Notes: generated by a model from the sequence alone, not told the origin. Counted from the stretch's first letter, positions 16,385-25,118 are shown. The stretch is DNA of 64,000 nucleotides from an uncultured delta proteobacterium (GCA_900079685.1 LT599018.1:2473625-2537624), one strand, 5' to 3'. Numbers and translations: made by a program.

Positions 16385-17419
16385 TTATTGGGAAAACTCA
16401 AATCGCGAGTTTCTGGTCAGCATGCACCAAGCTATGCGGGCAAGTTTGTTGGCAAGAGCCACAGTCGCCTTGTGCACCCCACGCCGTGAAACGATGTCCG
16501 CAAGCCAGGCGGCAAGTTTACCCTGTCTCACAATCGGATTACCTGCGAGGAAAGAGCGGAGCACTGAACGACTGCAATGGATCAACAGCGTTCGCAGATA
16601 ACAGTCACCACGCTTATGGATGCCCAGAAGTCTGCTTTTGCCGCCACTTGAATGCTGGCGTGGCGTCAGGCCAAGAAAAGCGGCAAAGCTGCGACTTTTC
16701 TTGAAATCCCGCGCTACCCCTTCCAAGGCAAGCAGAGAGGTGGCCGTCAGCAAGCCTATGCCAGGAACGGCACGCAAGCGTTGGCACAGATTATTGTCGG
16801 CGGCCAATTTTTTTAGAGAATCTTCGGATTGTTTGATCTGTTTTTCCAGATGTATGAAGTGCTCGTATTGCATTCCCAAAAGGTTTCGCATCAAGCCGGA
16901 GAGGGCATTTTCTTCATCGCCGAGGACAGCAGGCAACGCCGAGCAAATATTGCGTATTCCCTGCTTCACGGCAATGCCATTATCCAAAAGCAAGGCGCGG
17001 ATCCGGTTGGCCGTGGCTGTACGCTCTTTCACCAAGCCCTGGCGTACGCGGTGAATTGATTGAATATCAGCTTCGCGTTGCGATTTAAGGGCCACAAAGC
17101 GCATATGAGGTCGCTGTGCCGCTTCACAGATCGCGGCAGCGTCATTGGCGTCGTTTTTCCCACCAATACGGAACGGAGCCACATAGCGCGGGTGTATAAT
17201 TTTAACGGTGTGCCCATAGGAAGCGATACATCTCCCCCAATAATGGGATGTGCCACACGCCTCCATGGCAACCACGCAAGCGGGAAGTTTGGCGAAAAAC
17301 TCAGCCAGCGAATCGCGATGGATATTTTTACTTACAACGCATCTGCCATTGGCGTTGACGCCGTATACGCGAAAAATGTTCTTTGCCAGATCAAGACCGA
17401 TAGTGCTAATCGTCTTCAT
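16385..17419 (-). CDS. IS110-family (IS1111 group) transposase
   Basis: This 344-residue DEDD recombinase cuts and joins element and target DNA under RNA guidance. The RuvC-like domain shows D10 (GLDLAKN), E53 (VAMEACG) and D90/D93 (KNDANDAAAICEA). The C-terminal part has the helix-hairpin RLRAVPGIGLLTATSLL and the serine-bearing HSSGGKSRLLGI near residue 257. All catalytic residues are present and there is no frameshift, so it may be active. The ATG at 17419 has AAGGAGG 8 bases upstream; an in-frame TTG at 17437 is less likely. Confidence 0.93.
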   Translation of the reverse strand: MKTISTIGLDLAKNIFRVYGVNANGRCVVSKNIHRDSLAEFFAKLPACVVAMEACGTSHYWGRCIASYGHTVKIIHPRYVAPFRIGGKNDANDAAAICEAAQRPHMRFVALKSQREADIQSIHRVRQGLVKERTATANRIRALLLDNGIAVKQGIRNICSALPAVLGDEENALSGLMRNLLGMQYEHFIHLEKQIKQSEDSLKKLAADNNLCQRLRAVPGIGLLTATSLLALEGVARDFKKSRSFAAFLGLTPRQHSSGGKSRLLGIHKRGDCYLRTLLIHCSRSVLRSFLAGNPIVRQGKLAAWLADIVSRRGVHKATVALANKLARIAWCMLTRNSRFEFSQ

Positions 17420-17474
17420 GGGGTGGCCTCCTTGCAAGGTGTTTGGGTATACCTATGCATGCCCGATTTTTTCG

Positions 17475-17485
17475 GGCGGGGCCAT
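17475..17485 (-). repeat. IS subterminal inverted repeat
   Basis: GGCGGGGCCAT, perfect complement of 16142-16152. A small hairpin (GCCCGATTTTTTCGGGC) overlaps its inner side. Confidence 0.75.
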
Positions 17486-17493
17486 CCCATCAA

Positions 17494-17510
17494 CTTTGTC
17501 AACGGCCTCA
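17494..17510 (+). repeat. ~131-bp structured repeat, copy B (right part)
   Basis: CTTTGTCAACGGCCTCA is the last 17 bases of the repeat split by the IS; the intact copy at 49.9 kb reads CTTTGTCAACAACCTC here. Confidence 0.8.
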
Positions 17511-17544
17511 ACAAAAAAACCGCCATGACGGCGGTTTTTTTGTC
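17511..17544. terminator. Terminator, right copy of a 34-bp duplication
   Basis: Matches 15991-16024 with one difference (a T for a C in the tail). It lies 17 bases past the stop of the minus-strand lipoprotein gene and should end its transcript. Confidence 0.85.
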
Positions 17545-17560
17545 GATTCTCCGTTGACGG

Positions 17561-18112
17561 CTACTTGGCGGGGTAGACCGTGACGTTACCGCCGGAGCTT
17601 GAGCCGATGACCGGGTCAGACGGCATGAGCGGTTCCATGCTTCTGCCGGTTGACGGGGATGTCTGCGGCGTGTACTGCAAAACGCCGTCGCCGAGTTTGG
17701 GCGAAACGAACACAAGCAGGCCGGTGTTGATGATATCCTCAAAGATATACATGGAGCACATTTTCCGCTGCTGTTCGAAAATAAGGATGGCGCCCTTGGT
17801 CGCGCGGAAGACGGAGCGCAGGCTCCAGCCGTCGCGCTGCATGTGGCCCTGCATCGCGCTCACCAGGGAGGCTATTTCCACCCGGCCCTTGAACATTTGG
17901 GTCCCGAGTTTGATGCCGTCGGCGGAGTATGTGATGAAGGTGTCGCTCTTATCCGGGTTCATTTCGTTCGGGATGGCCACGTCGGTGAACTCGGCGTAAT
18001 AGTAGCTCAACCCGGTGGTGACGGGGTCGGAGCCGCTGTCGGAGTTCGAGCCGAAGCAACCGCCAAGGGCCAGTGATAAGACCAGCATGGAGAGTATGGT
18101 ATAAAAACGCAT
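17561..18112 (-). CDS. Putative lipoprotein of unknown function
   Basis: The 183-residue protein starts with a lipoprotein signal MRFYTILSMLVLSLALGGC, with the lipidated Cys at 19, followed by a Ser/Asp-rich stretch. The middle (residues ~45-130) has alternating beta-like segments (VEIASLVSAMQGHMQRDGW, ATKGAILIFEQQRKMCSMYI). The C-terminus is Pro/Ser/Gly-rich. I recognise no named domain. The ATG at 18112 is chosen because the signal peptide starts there; an in-frame extension upstream is unlikely. It stands alone, divergent from queA. Confidence 0.8.
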   Translation of the reverse strand: MRFYTILSMLVLSLALGGCFGSNSDSGSDPVTTGLSYYYAEFTDVAIPNEMNPDKSDTFITYSADGIKLGTQMFKGRVEIASLVSAMQGHMQRDGWSLRSVFRATKGAILIFEQQRKMCSMYIFEDIINTGLLVFVSPKLGDGVLQYTPQTSPSTGRSMEPLMPSDPVIGSSSGGNVTVYPAK

Positions 18113-18219
18113 GGCAGACCTCGCAACGTCAGTATGTGTGCATAGTTTTCGCTTTACGTTTATGAATAAAGCGTATCCCGTCAAGTAATATTTAAAGAAA
18201 GTCTAGAAAAAAGGCAACC

Positions 18220-19332
18220 ATGACCCGATTCATGCCGGAAACAGGCCCGGAAGATGTTCTTTTATCCTCGTATCGCTTCGCTCTGCCCGAGGAATTGATC
18301 GCCCAGGAGCCCTCGCGCCGGCGGGATGCCTCCCGCCTCATGGTGCTCGATAGAGCCGCGAATACCCTGACGGACGCGGTTTTTGCCGATCTTGCCGCGT
18401 ACCTGACCCCCGGCGTCATTGTGGTGAACAACTCCCGCGTGGTCCCGGCCCGCGTGCTGGGCAGCAGGCCGAGCGGGGGCAGGGTGGAGTTTTTGCTCAC
18501 GACCCCGTTGCCGCATATCGTCCCGGAAGCGGTTCCCCACACCGCGGGCGAAGACCTGTGGCAGGCGACCGTGTCCTGTCTTTTGAAGTCGTCCAAAAAA
18601 GTTCCGGTCAACGAGACCATAACCCTCGGCAAGAGCTTTTCAGCCACTGTTTTGGAGCGCGGCGAGTACGGGCAATGCCTCGCAAAACTCATCTGGAGGG
18701 GTAGCTTACCGGACAGGCTCCTTTCTGAGGGCGTGATGCCGCTGCCTCCGTACATCAAGCGACCGCAAAGCGCCGATGATGCCGAACGGTACCAAACCGT
18801 CTATGCGCAGCCCGAAAAAGCCGGGTCCATCGCCGCGCCCACAGCCGGGTTGCACTTCACCCCGGCTGTTAAACAGGCCCTCATCGATGCCGGGTTCACC
18901 TGGGCCGAGGTCACCCTGTATGTCGGGTACGGCACCTTCAGCCCGGTCCGGTGCGACGATATCCGCGACCACCAGATGCACAAGGAATACTGCGAGGTTC
19001 CGGAAGAAACCGCAAAAATTATTGCGGAAGCCCGCCGCCAAGGCCGTCCCATAACCGCCGTCGGCACCACCGCCGCCCGGACCCTGGAAGGTGTCGCCAG
19101 GCAGCACGGCAGTGTCGTCCCCTTCAAAGGATGGACGGATATCTTTCTCTACCCTGGAAAAACCATGAAAGTTGTCGATCACTTGCTGACAAACTTTCAC
19201 CTGCCCGAGTCAACCCTGCTCATGCTCATATCCGCCTTCGCCGGGCGGGAAAGGGTCCTTGAAGCATACGCAAAAGCCGTTGCCGAACGGTACCGGTTCT
19301 TTTCGTACGGCGATGCCATGCTGATTCTGTAA
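18220..19332 (+). CDS. queA: S-adenosylmethionine:tRNA ribosyltransferase-isomerase
   Basis: QueA transfers the ribosyl part of SAM to 7-aminomethyl-7-deazaguanine in tRNA, giving epoxyqueuosine. The 370-residue protein has FALPEELIAQEPSRRRDASRLM near the N-terminus, VVNNSRVVPARV, the family block AAPTAGLHFTP near residue 206, the TLYVGYGTFSPVR stretch, and TNFHLPESTLLMLISAFAG near the end. Length is typical (slightly long at the N-terminus; the ATG at 18235 is a possible alternative start). Confidence 0.94.
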   Translation: MTRFMPETGPEDVLLSSYRFALPEELIAQEPSRRRDASRLMVLDRAANTLTDAVFADLAAYLTPGVIVVNNSRVVPARVLGSRPSGGRVEFLLTTPLPHIVPEAVPHTAGEDLWQATVSCLLKSSKKVPVNETITLGKSFSATVLERGEYGQCLAKLIWRGSLPDRLLSEGVMPLPPYIKRPQSADDAERYQTVYAQPEKAGSIAAPTAGLHFTPAVKQALIDAGFTWAEVTLYVGYGTFSPVRCDDIRDHQMHKEYCEVPEETAKIIAEARRQGRPITAVGTTAARTLEGVARQHGSVVPFKGWTDIFLYPGKTMKVVDHLLTNFHLPESTLLMLISAFAGRERVLEAYAKAVAERYRFFSYGDAMLIL

Positions 19333-19337
19333 GAAAA

Positions 19338-19365
19338 CCCCGGACCACGTTACGGCGGTCCGGGG
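19338..19365 (-). terminator. Terminator between queA and pheT
   Basis: CCCCGGACC pairs with GGTCCGGGG. On the minus strand it is followed by TTTTCTT, so it mainly ends the pheT transcript, and lies 26 bases past the pheT stop. Confidence 0.8.
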
Positions 19366-19391
19366 TGCATCTCGTAAAAAACACAGTCTGG

Positions 19392-21794
19392 CTACAGCGT
19401 AACCGGCAGGGTTTCCGTGAGTTGTTTGGCGATCTTGTCGCGGAGCTTGTCCACTTCCGCGTCTTCCAGGGGGCGCTGACCGTGCCGGAAGGTCATGCGG
19501 AAGGTCAGACGGCGGACGTCCTCGTTTTCGGGCGCGTAGACATCGTGCAGATGCACTTCTTCGAGGAGCGGCACCTGGGTTGCGCTGACGGCGTCGAGCA
19601 CGGCCTGCGCGGGCAGGGAATAGGGGACGGCCAGGGTGATGTCGCGGCGGACCGGCGGGAAGACCGGCAGAGCGGCGAATTTGACCTTTACGGCGTCGTG
19701 CAGACGGCGGAGCGTGGTCAGATCCAACTCGGCCACCCAGACGTCCAGACGGGCGTGGGCGGTATCCGCGATATCCGGCAGAACCCGGCCCATCACGCCG
19801 ACGGCAACACCGTTGACGCTGACGGCCACGGCGGGCCGCAACCAGGGATGCGGGGTATCCATAAGGGTGAACGCGGCGTTATCCAGATGCAGGAAGGCGA
19901 GGAAATGCTCGACGATGCCCTTGAGATCCTGATAGTCCATGGTTCCCTGGACGTGGGGCCAGGCGGCGTCGAACCGGTCGCCGTAGAGGAGGACGGACAG
20001 ACGGCCCGGCTCCCTGGCCGTGGTTTCCGAGGTTGTGTCCGCATGGAAGACGTGGGCCAGCTCAAACAGCCGCAGCCCGGCGTTACCCTGGGCCAGGTTG
20101 TTCCGCAGGGCGGTCAGCATGCCGGGGATAAGCTCGGTGCGCATCACATCCAGCTCGGAACTCAGGGGGTTCATGATCTGGATGCGGTTGTCCTTGGGCA
20201 GGTTCAGCCGGTCCAGATCCGCGTTGCCGGTGAAACTGTAATTGATGACTTCATTCAACCCCAGACCCGCGCCCCAGCGGCGGATGCGGCGCCAGAAGGC
20301 GTATTCCGTCTCCGGCATGCCCGCGCGTTCAAGGGTGTGCGGGATAGCGGGCAGGCTCGGCTCGAACCGGTCAACCCCGTACACGCGCGCGATTTCCTCG
20401 ATCATGTCCGCTTCGCGGGTCAGGTCGGGCCGGTGGCTGGGGCCGGAAACGGCCCATTCGTCCTGTGCGTCCGCTTTCACGGCGCAGCCGAGCTTTTCCA
20501 ACGTTTTCAGACAGAAGGCGTTATCCATTGCCTGGCCCAGGAGCTGGTTGCAGCGGGCCATGCGGAACCGGGTGGTCTCGGCCTTCCAGGGACGCGGCTC
20601 ATCCTTCGAGATACCGGAGTAGATGGCGACCGTGCCCCCGCCGACAGCGGCCATGAGGGCCGCGGCCTGGTCCAGGGCAAAGGGCGCGAGTCCCTGGTCC
20701 ACCCCGCGCTCGTAGCGGTAGGAGGCTTCGGACGGGATGCCCAGCCGCCGCGCCGTGTGGCGCACGGTCTGCGGCTGGAAGGTGGCGCATTCAAGCAATA
20801 CGCGGGTGCTTGCGGCGGTGATTTCCGTGTCCAGCCCGCCCATGACGCCGGCGAGCGCAATGGCGCGCTCGGTATCGCGGATGGTCAGGTCCCGCGCCGT
20901 GAGCGTCCGTTCCTGGCCGTCCAGGGTGGTCAGTTTTTCGCCTTCGGTCGCGCGCTTGACGATAACTTTCCCGCCCCGGACCGTGTCCAGGTCAAAGGCG
21001 TGCAAGGGCTGGCCGTAACCCAGCATGATATAGTTGGTCGCGTCCACGATGTTGGAGATGGGCCGCATACCGGCGGCGATGAGGCGGAAGCGCAGCCAGT
21101 CCGGGCTCTTGTGGATGCCCACGTTTTCCAGCACCCGCGCCATGTAGAGCGGGCAGCGTTCGCCGTCTTCCACCTGGATGGTCACCGCGTCGGCGGCTTT
21201 GGCCATGGTTTCCGTGAACCGCATCGGGGTCAGGGTCAGCGGCAGGTCAAAGGCGAGGGCCGCTTCCCGCGCAAGGCCCAGAACGCTCAGGCAGTCGCCC
21301 CGGTTGGGCGTGATGCCGATATCCAGAACGTCGTTTTCCAGCTTCAGGGCGTCGATGAGCGCTGTGCCCGGTTTGAAGGAATCATCCAGCACCCAGATGC
21401 CGGAATGGTCGTCCGTGAGGCCGAGTTCGCGTTCCGAGCAGATCATGCCGTGGGAGGGCGCGCCGCGCAGTTTGGTCTTCTTGATGACGAGGCCGCCCGG
21501 CAGAGTGGCGCCGACCGGGGCCACGGGCACTTTCTGGCTCTTGGCCACGTTGGCCGCGCCGCACACGATATCCAGCACTTCCGTGCCGATATCGACCTTT
21601 GTTACGGAAAGGTGATCGGAATCCGGGTGCGGGCCGCATTCGACAACGTGGCCCACCACGATATCCTTGATATTCGCGAAGGGGTGGATCAGCTCTTCCA
21701 GTTCCAGGCCCAGCATGGTCAGCCGGTCGCCAAGGGTTTGGGCATCGCCTTCGTAGGGGATGAATTCACGCAGCCAATTCAGAGGCAACAGCAT
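19392..21794 (-). CDS. pheT: Phenylalanyl-tRNA synthetase beta chain
   Basis: PheT forms the alpha2-beta2 PheRS that charges tRNA-Phe. The 800-residue protein carries an N-terminal LNWLREFIPYE, a tRNA-binding (EMAP-like) domain at ~40-150 (VVGHVVECGPHPDSDHLSVT), the B3/4 editing domain (MLGYGQPLHAFD near residue 260), B5, and the C-terminal ferredoxin-fold anticodon-binding domain (FPPVRRDITLAVP). AGGAG precedes the ATG at 21794. It is separated from pheS by 347 bases with three hairpins. Confidence 0.96.
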   Translation of the reverse strand: MLLPLNWLREFIPYEGDAQTLGDRLTMLGLELEELIHPFANIKDIVVGHVVECGPHPDSDHLSVTKVDIGTEVLDIVCGAANVAKSQKVPVAPVGATLPGGLVIKKTKLRGAPSHGMICSERELGLTDDHSGIWVLDDSFKPGTALIDALKLENDVLDIGITPNRGDCLSVLGLAREAALAFDLPLTLTPMRFTETMAKAADAVTIQVEDGERCPLYMARVLENVGIHKSPDWLRFRLIAAGMRPISNIVDATNYIMLGYGQPLHAFDLDTVRGGKVIVKRATEGEKLTTLDGQERTLTARDLTIRDTERAIALAGVMGGLDTEITAASTRVLLECATFQPQTVRHTARRLGIPSEASYRYERGVDQGLAPFALDQAAALMAAVGGGTVAIYSGISKDEPRPWKAETTRFRMARCNQLLGQAMDNAFCLKTLEKLGCAVKADAQDEWAVSGPSHRPDLTREADMIEEIARVYGVDRFEPSLPAIPHTLERAGMPETEYAFWRRIRRWGAGLGLNEVINYSFTGNADLDRLNLPKDNRIQIMNPLSSELDVMRTELIPGMLTALRNNLAQGNAGLRLFELAHVFHADTTSETTAREPGRLSVLLYGDRFDAAWPHVQGTMDYQDLKGIVEHFLAFLHLDNAAFTLMDTPHPWLRPAVAVSVNGVAVGVMGRVLPDIADTAHARLDVWVAELDLTTLRRLHDAVKVKFAALPVFPPVRRDITLAVPYSLPAQAVLDAVSATQVPLLEEVHLHDVYAPENEDVRRLTFRMTFRHGQRPLEDAEVDKLRDKIAKQLTETLPVTL

Positions 21795-21888
21795 AGTTTT
21801 ACTCCTGGCCCCCGTCCCGGAAAACCGGGACGGGGTATAAGTACCCCCTGGCAAATCGGGCCTAACGGGGGACGGTCGGGGTGGAACC

Positions 21889-21955
21889 CCGGGGGAAGGG
21901 GAAGAACCTTTTCAGGAAAGGTTCTTCCCCTTCCCCCGGACCCCCATCCCTATCT
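21889..21955. repeat. G-rich hairpin repeat, copy 3
   Basis: CCGGGGGAAGGGGAAGAACC pairs with its complement at 21915-21939; the trailing GGACCCCCATCCCTATCTCC is the reverse complement of the family lead-in. It lies between pheS and pheT. A smaller hairpin (AACCTTTTC/GAAAAGGTT) follows at 21958-21982, and CCCGTCCCGG/CCGGGACGGG lies at 21810-21836. Confidence 0.7.
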
Positions 21956-21993
21956 CCAAACCTTTTCGGGTTGGAAAAGGTTATACCGACATT

Positions 21994-22145
21994 CTAGTGC
22001 CGCTTGTACGCGGCGAATTTTGTCTCCTGGCAAGGAAAGCGTCAATTCCGGGCCAGGGATAGTACTTAGCCGGTACAGCCCTGGACCGGAATTGGCGGTT
22101 GACGCAGTCCAGGGGGCAAAAGGCGTCGTGTACAAGCGGCACTAG
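21994..22145. repeat. 152-bp imperfect palindrome between pheS and pheT
   Basis: The ends CTAGTGCCGCTTGTAC and GTACAAGCGGCACTAG are a perfect 16-bp inverted pair. Inside, GCGTCAATTCCGGGCCAGGG matches the complement of the other half with small gaps. The right end overlaps the last bases and stop codon of pheS. It could be a MITE with a CTAG target duplication or a transcript-processing structure. Confidence 0.8.
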
Positions 22146-23179
22146 ACAAATTGCTGTAAAAACTGGACGTTGTTCTGGAAGAACAACCGCAGGTCGCCGA
22201 TGCCGTATTTGAGCATGGCCATGCGCTCGACCCCGAGGCCGAAGGCGAACCCGGTGACTTCCGGATCGTACCCCACGGCTTTGAACACGTTGGGGTCCAC
22301 CATGCCGCAGCCGAGCACCTCCACCCAGCCCGTGGTCTTGCAGACCCGGCAGGGGCCGTCCGCGGTGTGGCCTTTCCCGCCGCAGATGATGCAGGAGATA
22401 TCCACCTCCACGCTGGGTTCGGTGAAGGGGAAAAAGCTGGGGCGGAACCGCACGTTCATCTCGGACCCGAACAACTGCCGCACGAACATGGTCAGGGTGC
22501 CGCGCAGGTCGCGGAACGTCACGTTTTTATCCACGTACAGTCCTTCGATCTGGTGGAACATGGGCGAGTGGGTGATGTCGGAGTCGCGGCGGTAGACCTT
22601 GCCCGGCGCGATAATAGCCAGGGGAGGCTTCTTGCGTTCGAGCATGGCCCGAACCTGCATGGGCGAGGTGTGGGTGCGCAACACCACGGAATCCGTGACG
22701 TAAAAGGTGTCCTGCATATCGCGGGCAGGGTGTTCCTTGGGCAGGTTCAGGGCCTCGAAGTTGTGGAAGTCCGTTTCCACTTCAAAGCCATCCACGACTT
22801 CGTAGCCAAGGCCCTGGAGAACGTCGCAGATTTCCCCCATGACCTGGGTGATGGGGTGGAGCGAGCCTTGCCAGGGCAGGCGGCCGGGAAGGGTGGGGTC
22901 GAACCGCGAGAGTTTCGCGGTTTCCGCCGCGTTTTCGATGGTGTCCTTTTTGGCGGAAAAGAGCGCGTTGCAGCGCTCCTTGACCTCGTTCGCCTTTTGC
23001 CCGACAGCGGGACGCTCTTCGGGGGCGAGGGAGGGGAGTTGGCTCATGATCTGCGCGAGACGGCCCTTGCGGCCGAGGAAGTCCACGCGGAGTTCTTCCA
23101 GCTCCGCAACGTTCGAGGCTTGGCCCAGACCGTTTTCCAGTTCCGGGACCAGGCTTTCCAGTGCGGCGATAAGGTTCAT
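22142..23179 (-). CDS. pheS: Phenylalanyl-tRNA synthetase alpha chain
   Basis: PheS is the catalytic chain of PheRS (class II). The 345-residue protein has an N-terminal coiled-coil, motif 1 ([20 protein letters not shown]), motif 2 ([11 protein letters not shown] and [20 protein letters not shown]), and motif 3 ([18 protein letters not shown]). The family's [12 protein letters not shown] is present. The stop codon TAG lies within the end of the 152-bp palindrome. A strong terminator upstream (23407-23440) separates it from rplT, so pheST probably has its own promoter in 23180-23400. Confidence 0.96.
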   Translation of the reverse strand: MNLIAALESLVPELENGLGQASNVAELEELRVDFLGRKGRLAQIMSQLPSLAPEERPAVGQKANEVKERCNALFSAKKDTIENAAETAKLSRFDPTLPGRLPWQGSLHPITQVMGEICDVLQGLGYEVVDGFEVETDFHNFEALNLPKEHPARDMQDTFYVTDSVVLRTHTSPMQVRAMLERKKPPLAIIAPGKVYRRDSDITHSPMFHQIEGLYVDKNVTFRDLRGTLTMFVRQLFGSEMNVRFRPSFFPFTEPSVEVDISCIICGGKGHTADGPCRVCKTTGWVEVLGCGMVDPNVFKAVGYDPEVTGFAFGLGVERMAMLKYGIGDLRLFFQNNVQFLQQFV

Positions 23180-23406
23180 GGCAAGTATCCTTCTGTGCCT
23201 CGTGTCTTTTGTGTTGGCACAACCGCATTACGAGGATTTTTGTTCTCTGCCAGCGTTGCTCTCTTTATCCGTAAGGCTCGAAGACTCGCCAACGGCTAAA
23301 GGGAGGAAGGCGAGTTTCGGGCGGAGGGAGCGTATACGGACATACGTGACCGACGCACGAAGCGAGCCTGACGAAGGCAGAGGGCAAAAAGACCGTAATG
23401 CCGCAA

Positions 23407-23440
23407 ACAAAAAAGGCCGCCGCGTGGTCGCGGCGGCCTT
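23407..23440 (-). terminator. Terminator/attenuator between rplT and pheS
   Basis: GGCCGCCGCG pairs with CGCGGCGGCC around TGGT; the minus strand then reads TTTTTTG. It follows the rplT stop by 26 bases. I looked for a Phe-rich leader peptide before pheS and saw none. Confidence 0.85.
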
Positions 23441-23466
23441 GGCCGCGGGCGGGTGCGCCCGGCTTC

Positions 23467-23817
23467 TTACAATTTGGACTTGGCGAGTTCCACGAGCTTC
23501 GCGAAATCGTCTTTGGACCGTACGGCCATGTCCGCAAGAACCTTGCGGTTAAGGGCCACGCCGGCTTTCGCCAGGCCGTTCATGAAACGGCTGTAGGACA
23601 AACCGCTTTCGCGGGCGCCCGCGTTGATGCGCATGATCCAGAGCGCGCGGAAATCGCGTTTTCTGAGCTTGCGGCCCATAAAGGCGTATGCAAGCGAACG
23701 TTCAACGGCTTCACGGGCGGTGCGGTAGAGAACGCTCCTGCCGCCGCGAAAGCCTTTGGCCATATCCAGGTACTTCTTATGGCGTCTGTGTCCCGCCATC
23801 CCTCTCTTTACACGCAT
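23467..23817 (-). CDS. rplT: 50S ribosomal protein L20
   Basis: L20 binds 23S rRNA early in large-subunit assembly. The 116-residue protein starts [17 protein letters not shown] and contains [16 protein letters not shown] and SYSRFMNGL, all standard for the family. The ATG at 23817 gives the family length; the open frame is 9 codons longer upstream. It is the last gene of the infC-rpmI-rplT set. Confidence 0.97.
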   Translation of the reverse strand: MRVKRGMAGHRRHKKYLDMAKGFRGGRSVLYRTAREAVERSLAYAFMGRKLRKRDFRALWIMRINAGARESGLSYSRFMNGLAKAGVALNRKVLADMAVRSKDDFAKLVELAKSKL

Positions 23818-23946
23818 GGAATGCCTCCATTCATCTCTCTCCACGAGGCGGAAGGTATAGCCTGAGGAGGGGGTTGTCGGCCGCTGGTTTCAGCGAACCG
23901 CAATTAAAACTTGAATCTCACTTACCGTGCACAATGCGGTTATGCG

Positions 23947-24144
23947 TTACGCATAAGGCATCATGCGTTTGACGGCCTTTTCGTTGGCGCTGTCAACGAT
24001 GGCGCTCTGGCCGAGGCGCATTTTCCGCTTGGCGTTTTTCTTGGTCAGAATGTGGCGGAGGTTCTGCTTGCGGCGTCTGAACTTGCCGGAACCCGTCACG
24101 TCGAACCGTTTCGCAGCGGCGCGCTTGGTCTTCATCTTAGGCAT
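23947..24144 (-). CDS. rpmI: 50S ribosomal protein L35
   Basis: L35 is a small basic large-subunit protein. The 65-residue product starts MPKMKTKRAAAKRFDVTGSG and has the RHILTKKNAKRKMRL stretch of the family. It lies 129 bases upstream of rplT and should be in the same transcript. Confidence 0.97.
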   Translation of the reverse strand: MPKMKTKRAAAKRFDVTGSGKFRRRKQNLRHILTKKNAKRKMRLGQSAIVDSANEKAVKRMMPYA

Positions 24145-24338
24145 TGGCCTTCTCCTTGGTTCCTATTTCCCCTGTTCCGGGCGAAACCGCCGTGGAACGC
24201 GAAGGTGAGACTACCCCACCTTCCAGGGAAGGGGCATAATGCGACAAAGACAATCTAAAGGCAAGTAAAAATTGGCGGCGGGTCATTCGCAAATCGCTGC
24301 GGCGGGCTAAGCCCGCCTTGCTCCGCTACGCGGGCGGC

Positions 24339-25118
24339 TTAGCGCCGCTTTGGCACTTGCTCAATGCTTCCAAGACGGCAGGCCATGGCAATGCCCATGG
24401 CGACCGATGCGTTCAGGGACTCCACGTTAGAGGCCATGGGGATGGAGAGGCGCTTTTCCTCCGGCCAGAAGGCGTCAAGCCCCGGCCCTTCCATGCCCGC
24501 CACAAGGCCTATGCCGGCATACTCCGCGAAGGGGAAGCCGAAAATATTCTCCCCCTTGGGGGAAAGCGCGAAAATGGGCAGATGGCCGTATGCGGCCAGT
24601 TGTTCCAGGCTGGGCCCCCGGAACAGGGGAACCTGGAAAATGGCCGGGCCCGAAGCGCGCAGGCATTTGGGCAGGTACGGCATGGCTGCCTCGTGCAGCA
24701 GCACGACGGACGCGCCGAAGGCCGCCGCGCTCCGGATGGTGGTGCCGAGGTTGATGGGGCTCTGGAACGGCAGAAAAACGGTGAGGCCCTCCGCCAGGCT
24801 TCCGTCCCATTCGGGCAGGGGCGGGGCGCTGACAAGCAGGAGAGGCTCGCGTATGCCGTAGATGTCGAGCGCGGCGAAAAGGTCGTGGGGCAGGAGGTAT
24901 GCCGGGCAGTCTTCGGGCACGGCGAGGGGGGCGGCATCTTCCGCTTTTTTGAGGATAACCCCCAGAACCCGGTCCGGGAACTGCTGCAGAAACTCGTTCA
25001 GGACTTTCCGCCCGGCGATGAGGGCCATTTCCTGCTTTTTTATGCCGCGCCCGTCCAGCAGCTTGAGCCAGTTCTTGTAGCGCGGGTTCTGCGCGCTGGA
25101 AATTTCTGTAATACGCAT
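24339..25118 (-). CDS. SpoU/TrmH-family RNA 2'-O-methyltransferase
   Basis: This SPOUT-fold enzyme methylates a ribose in rRNA or tRNA using SAM. The 259-residue protein has a substrate-binding N-terminal region (ISSAQNPRYKNWLKLLDGRG), motif 1-like NLGTTIRSAAAFGAS near residue 143, motif 2 VAGMEGPGLDA near residue 205, and motif 3 LSIPMASNVESLNASVAMGI at the end. It is inserted between infC and rpmI, an arrangement also known in Desulfovibrio-type genomes. The target nucleotide cannot be told from sequence. Confidence 0.88.
   Translation of the reverse strand: MRITEISSAQNPRYKNWLKLLDGRGIKKQEMALIAGRKVLNEFLQQFPDRVLGVILKKAEDAAPLAVPEDCPAYLLPHDLFAALDIYGIREPLLLVSAPPLPEWDGSLAEGLTVFLPFQSPINLGTTIRSAAAFGASVVLLHEAAMPYLPKCLRASGPAIFQVPLFRGPSLEQLAAYGHLPIFALSPKGENIFGFPFAEYAGIGLVAGMEGPGLDAFWPEEKRLSIPMASNVESLNASVAMGIAMACRLGSIEQVPKRR

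Larger units (their letters stand above)
16140..17493 (-). mobile_element. IS110-family insertion sequence, IS1111 group
   Basis: A ~1,354-bp element with one DEDD transposase. Its limits come from comparing the split repeat with the intact copy at 49.9 kb: joining 16139 to 17494 restores a 132-bp unit. There is no target duplication beyond at most one shared A. Subterminal inverted repeats of 11 bp (ATGGCCCCGCC at 16142 and its complement at 17475) fit the IS1111 group, which has subterminal repeats and no classical terminal ones. The long non-coding stretch is on the 3' side of the transposase. Confidence 0.85.

Noticed and set aside
16385-17419. IS110-group assignment with the guide RNA upstream of the transposase
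   Set aside because: The 5' side has only ~75 non-coding bases and the element has subterminal inverted repeats, which fits the IS1111 group with a 3' guide region better.
19365-22145. 926-codon plus-strand frame opposite pheT
   Set aside because: A long frame in GC-rich DNA that mirrors a certain gene; it has no recognisable domains and no ribosome-binding site. The same applies to long frames opposite nrdJ, thrS, valS, rfbB and the VCBS-repeat gene.
23180-23466. Phe-rich leader peptide attenuating pheST
   Set aside because: Short frames in this region contain no run of Phe codons; the terminator at 23407 simply follows rplT.
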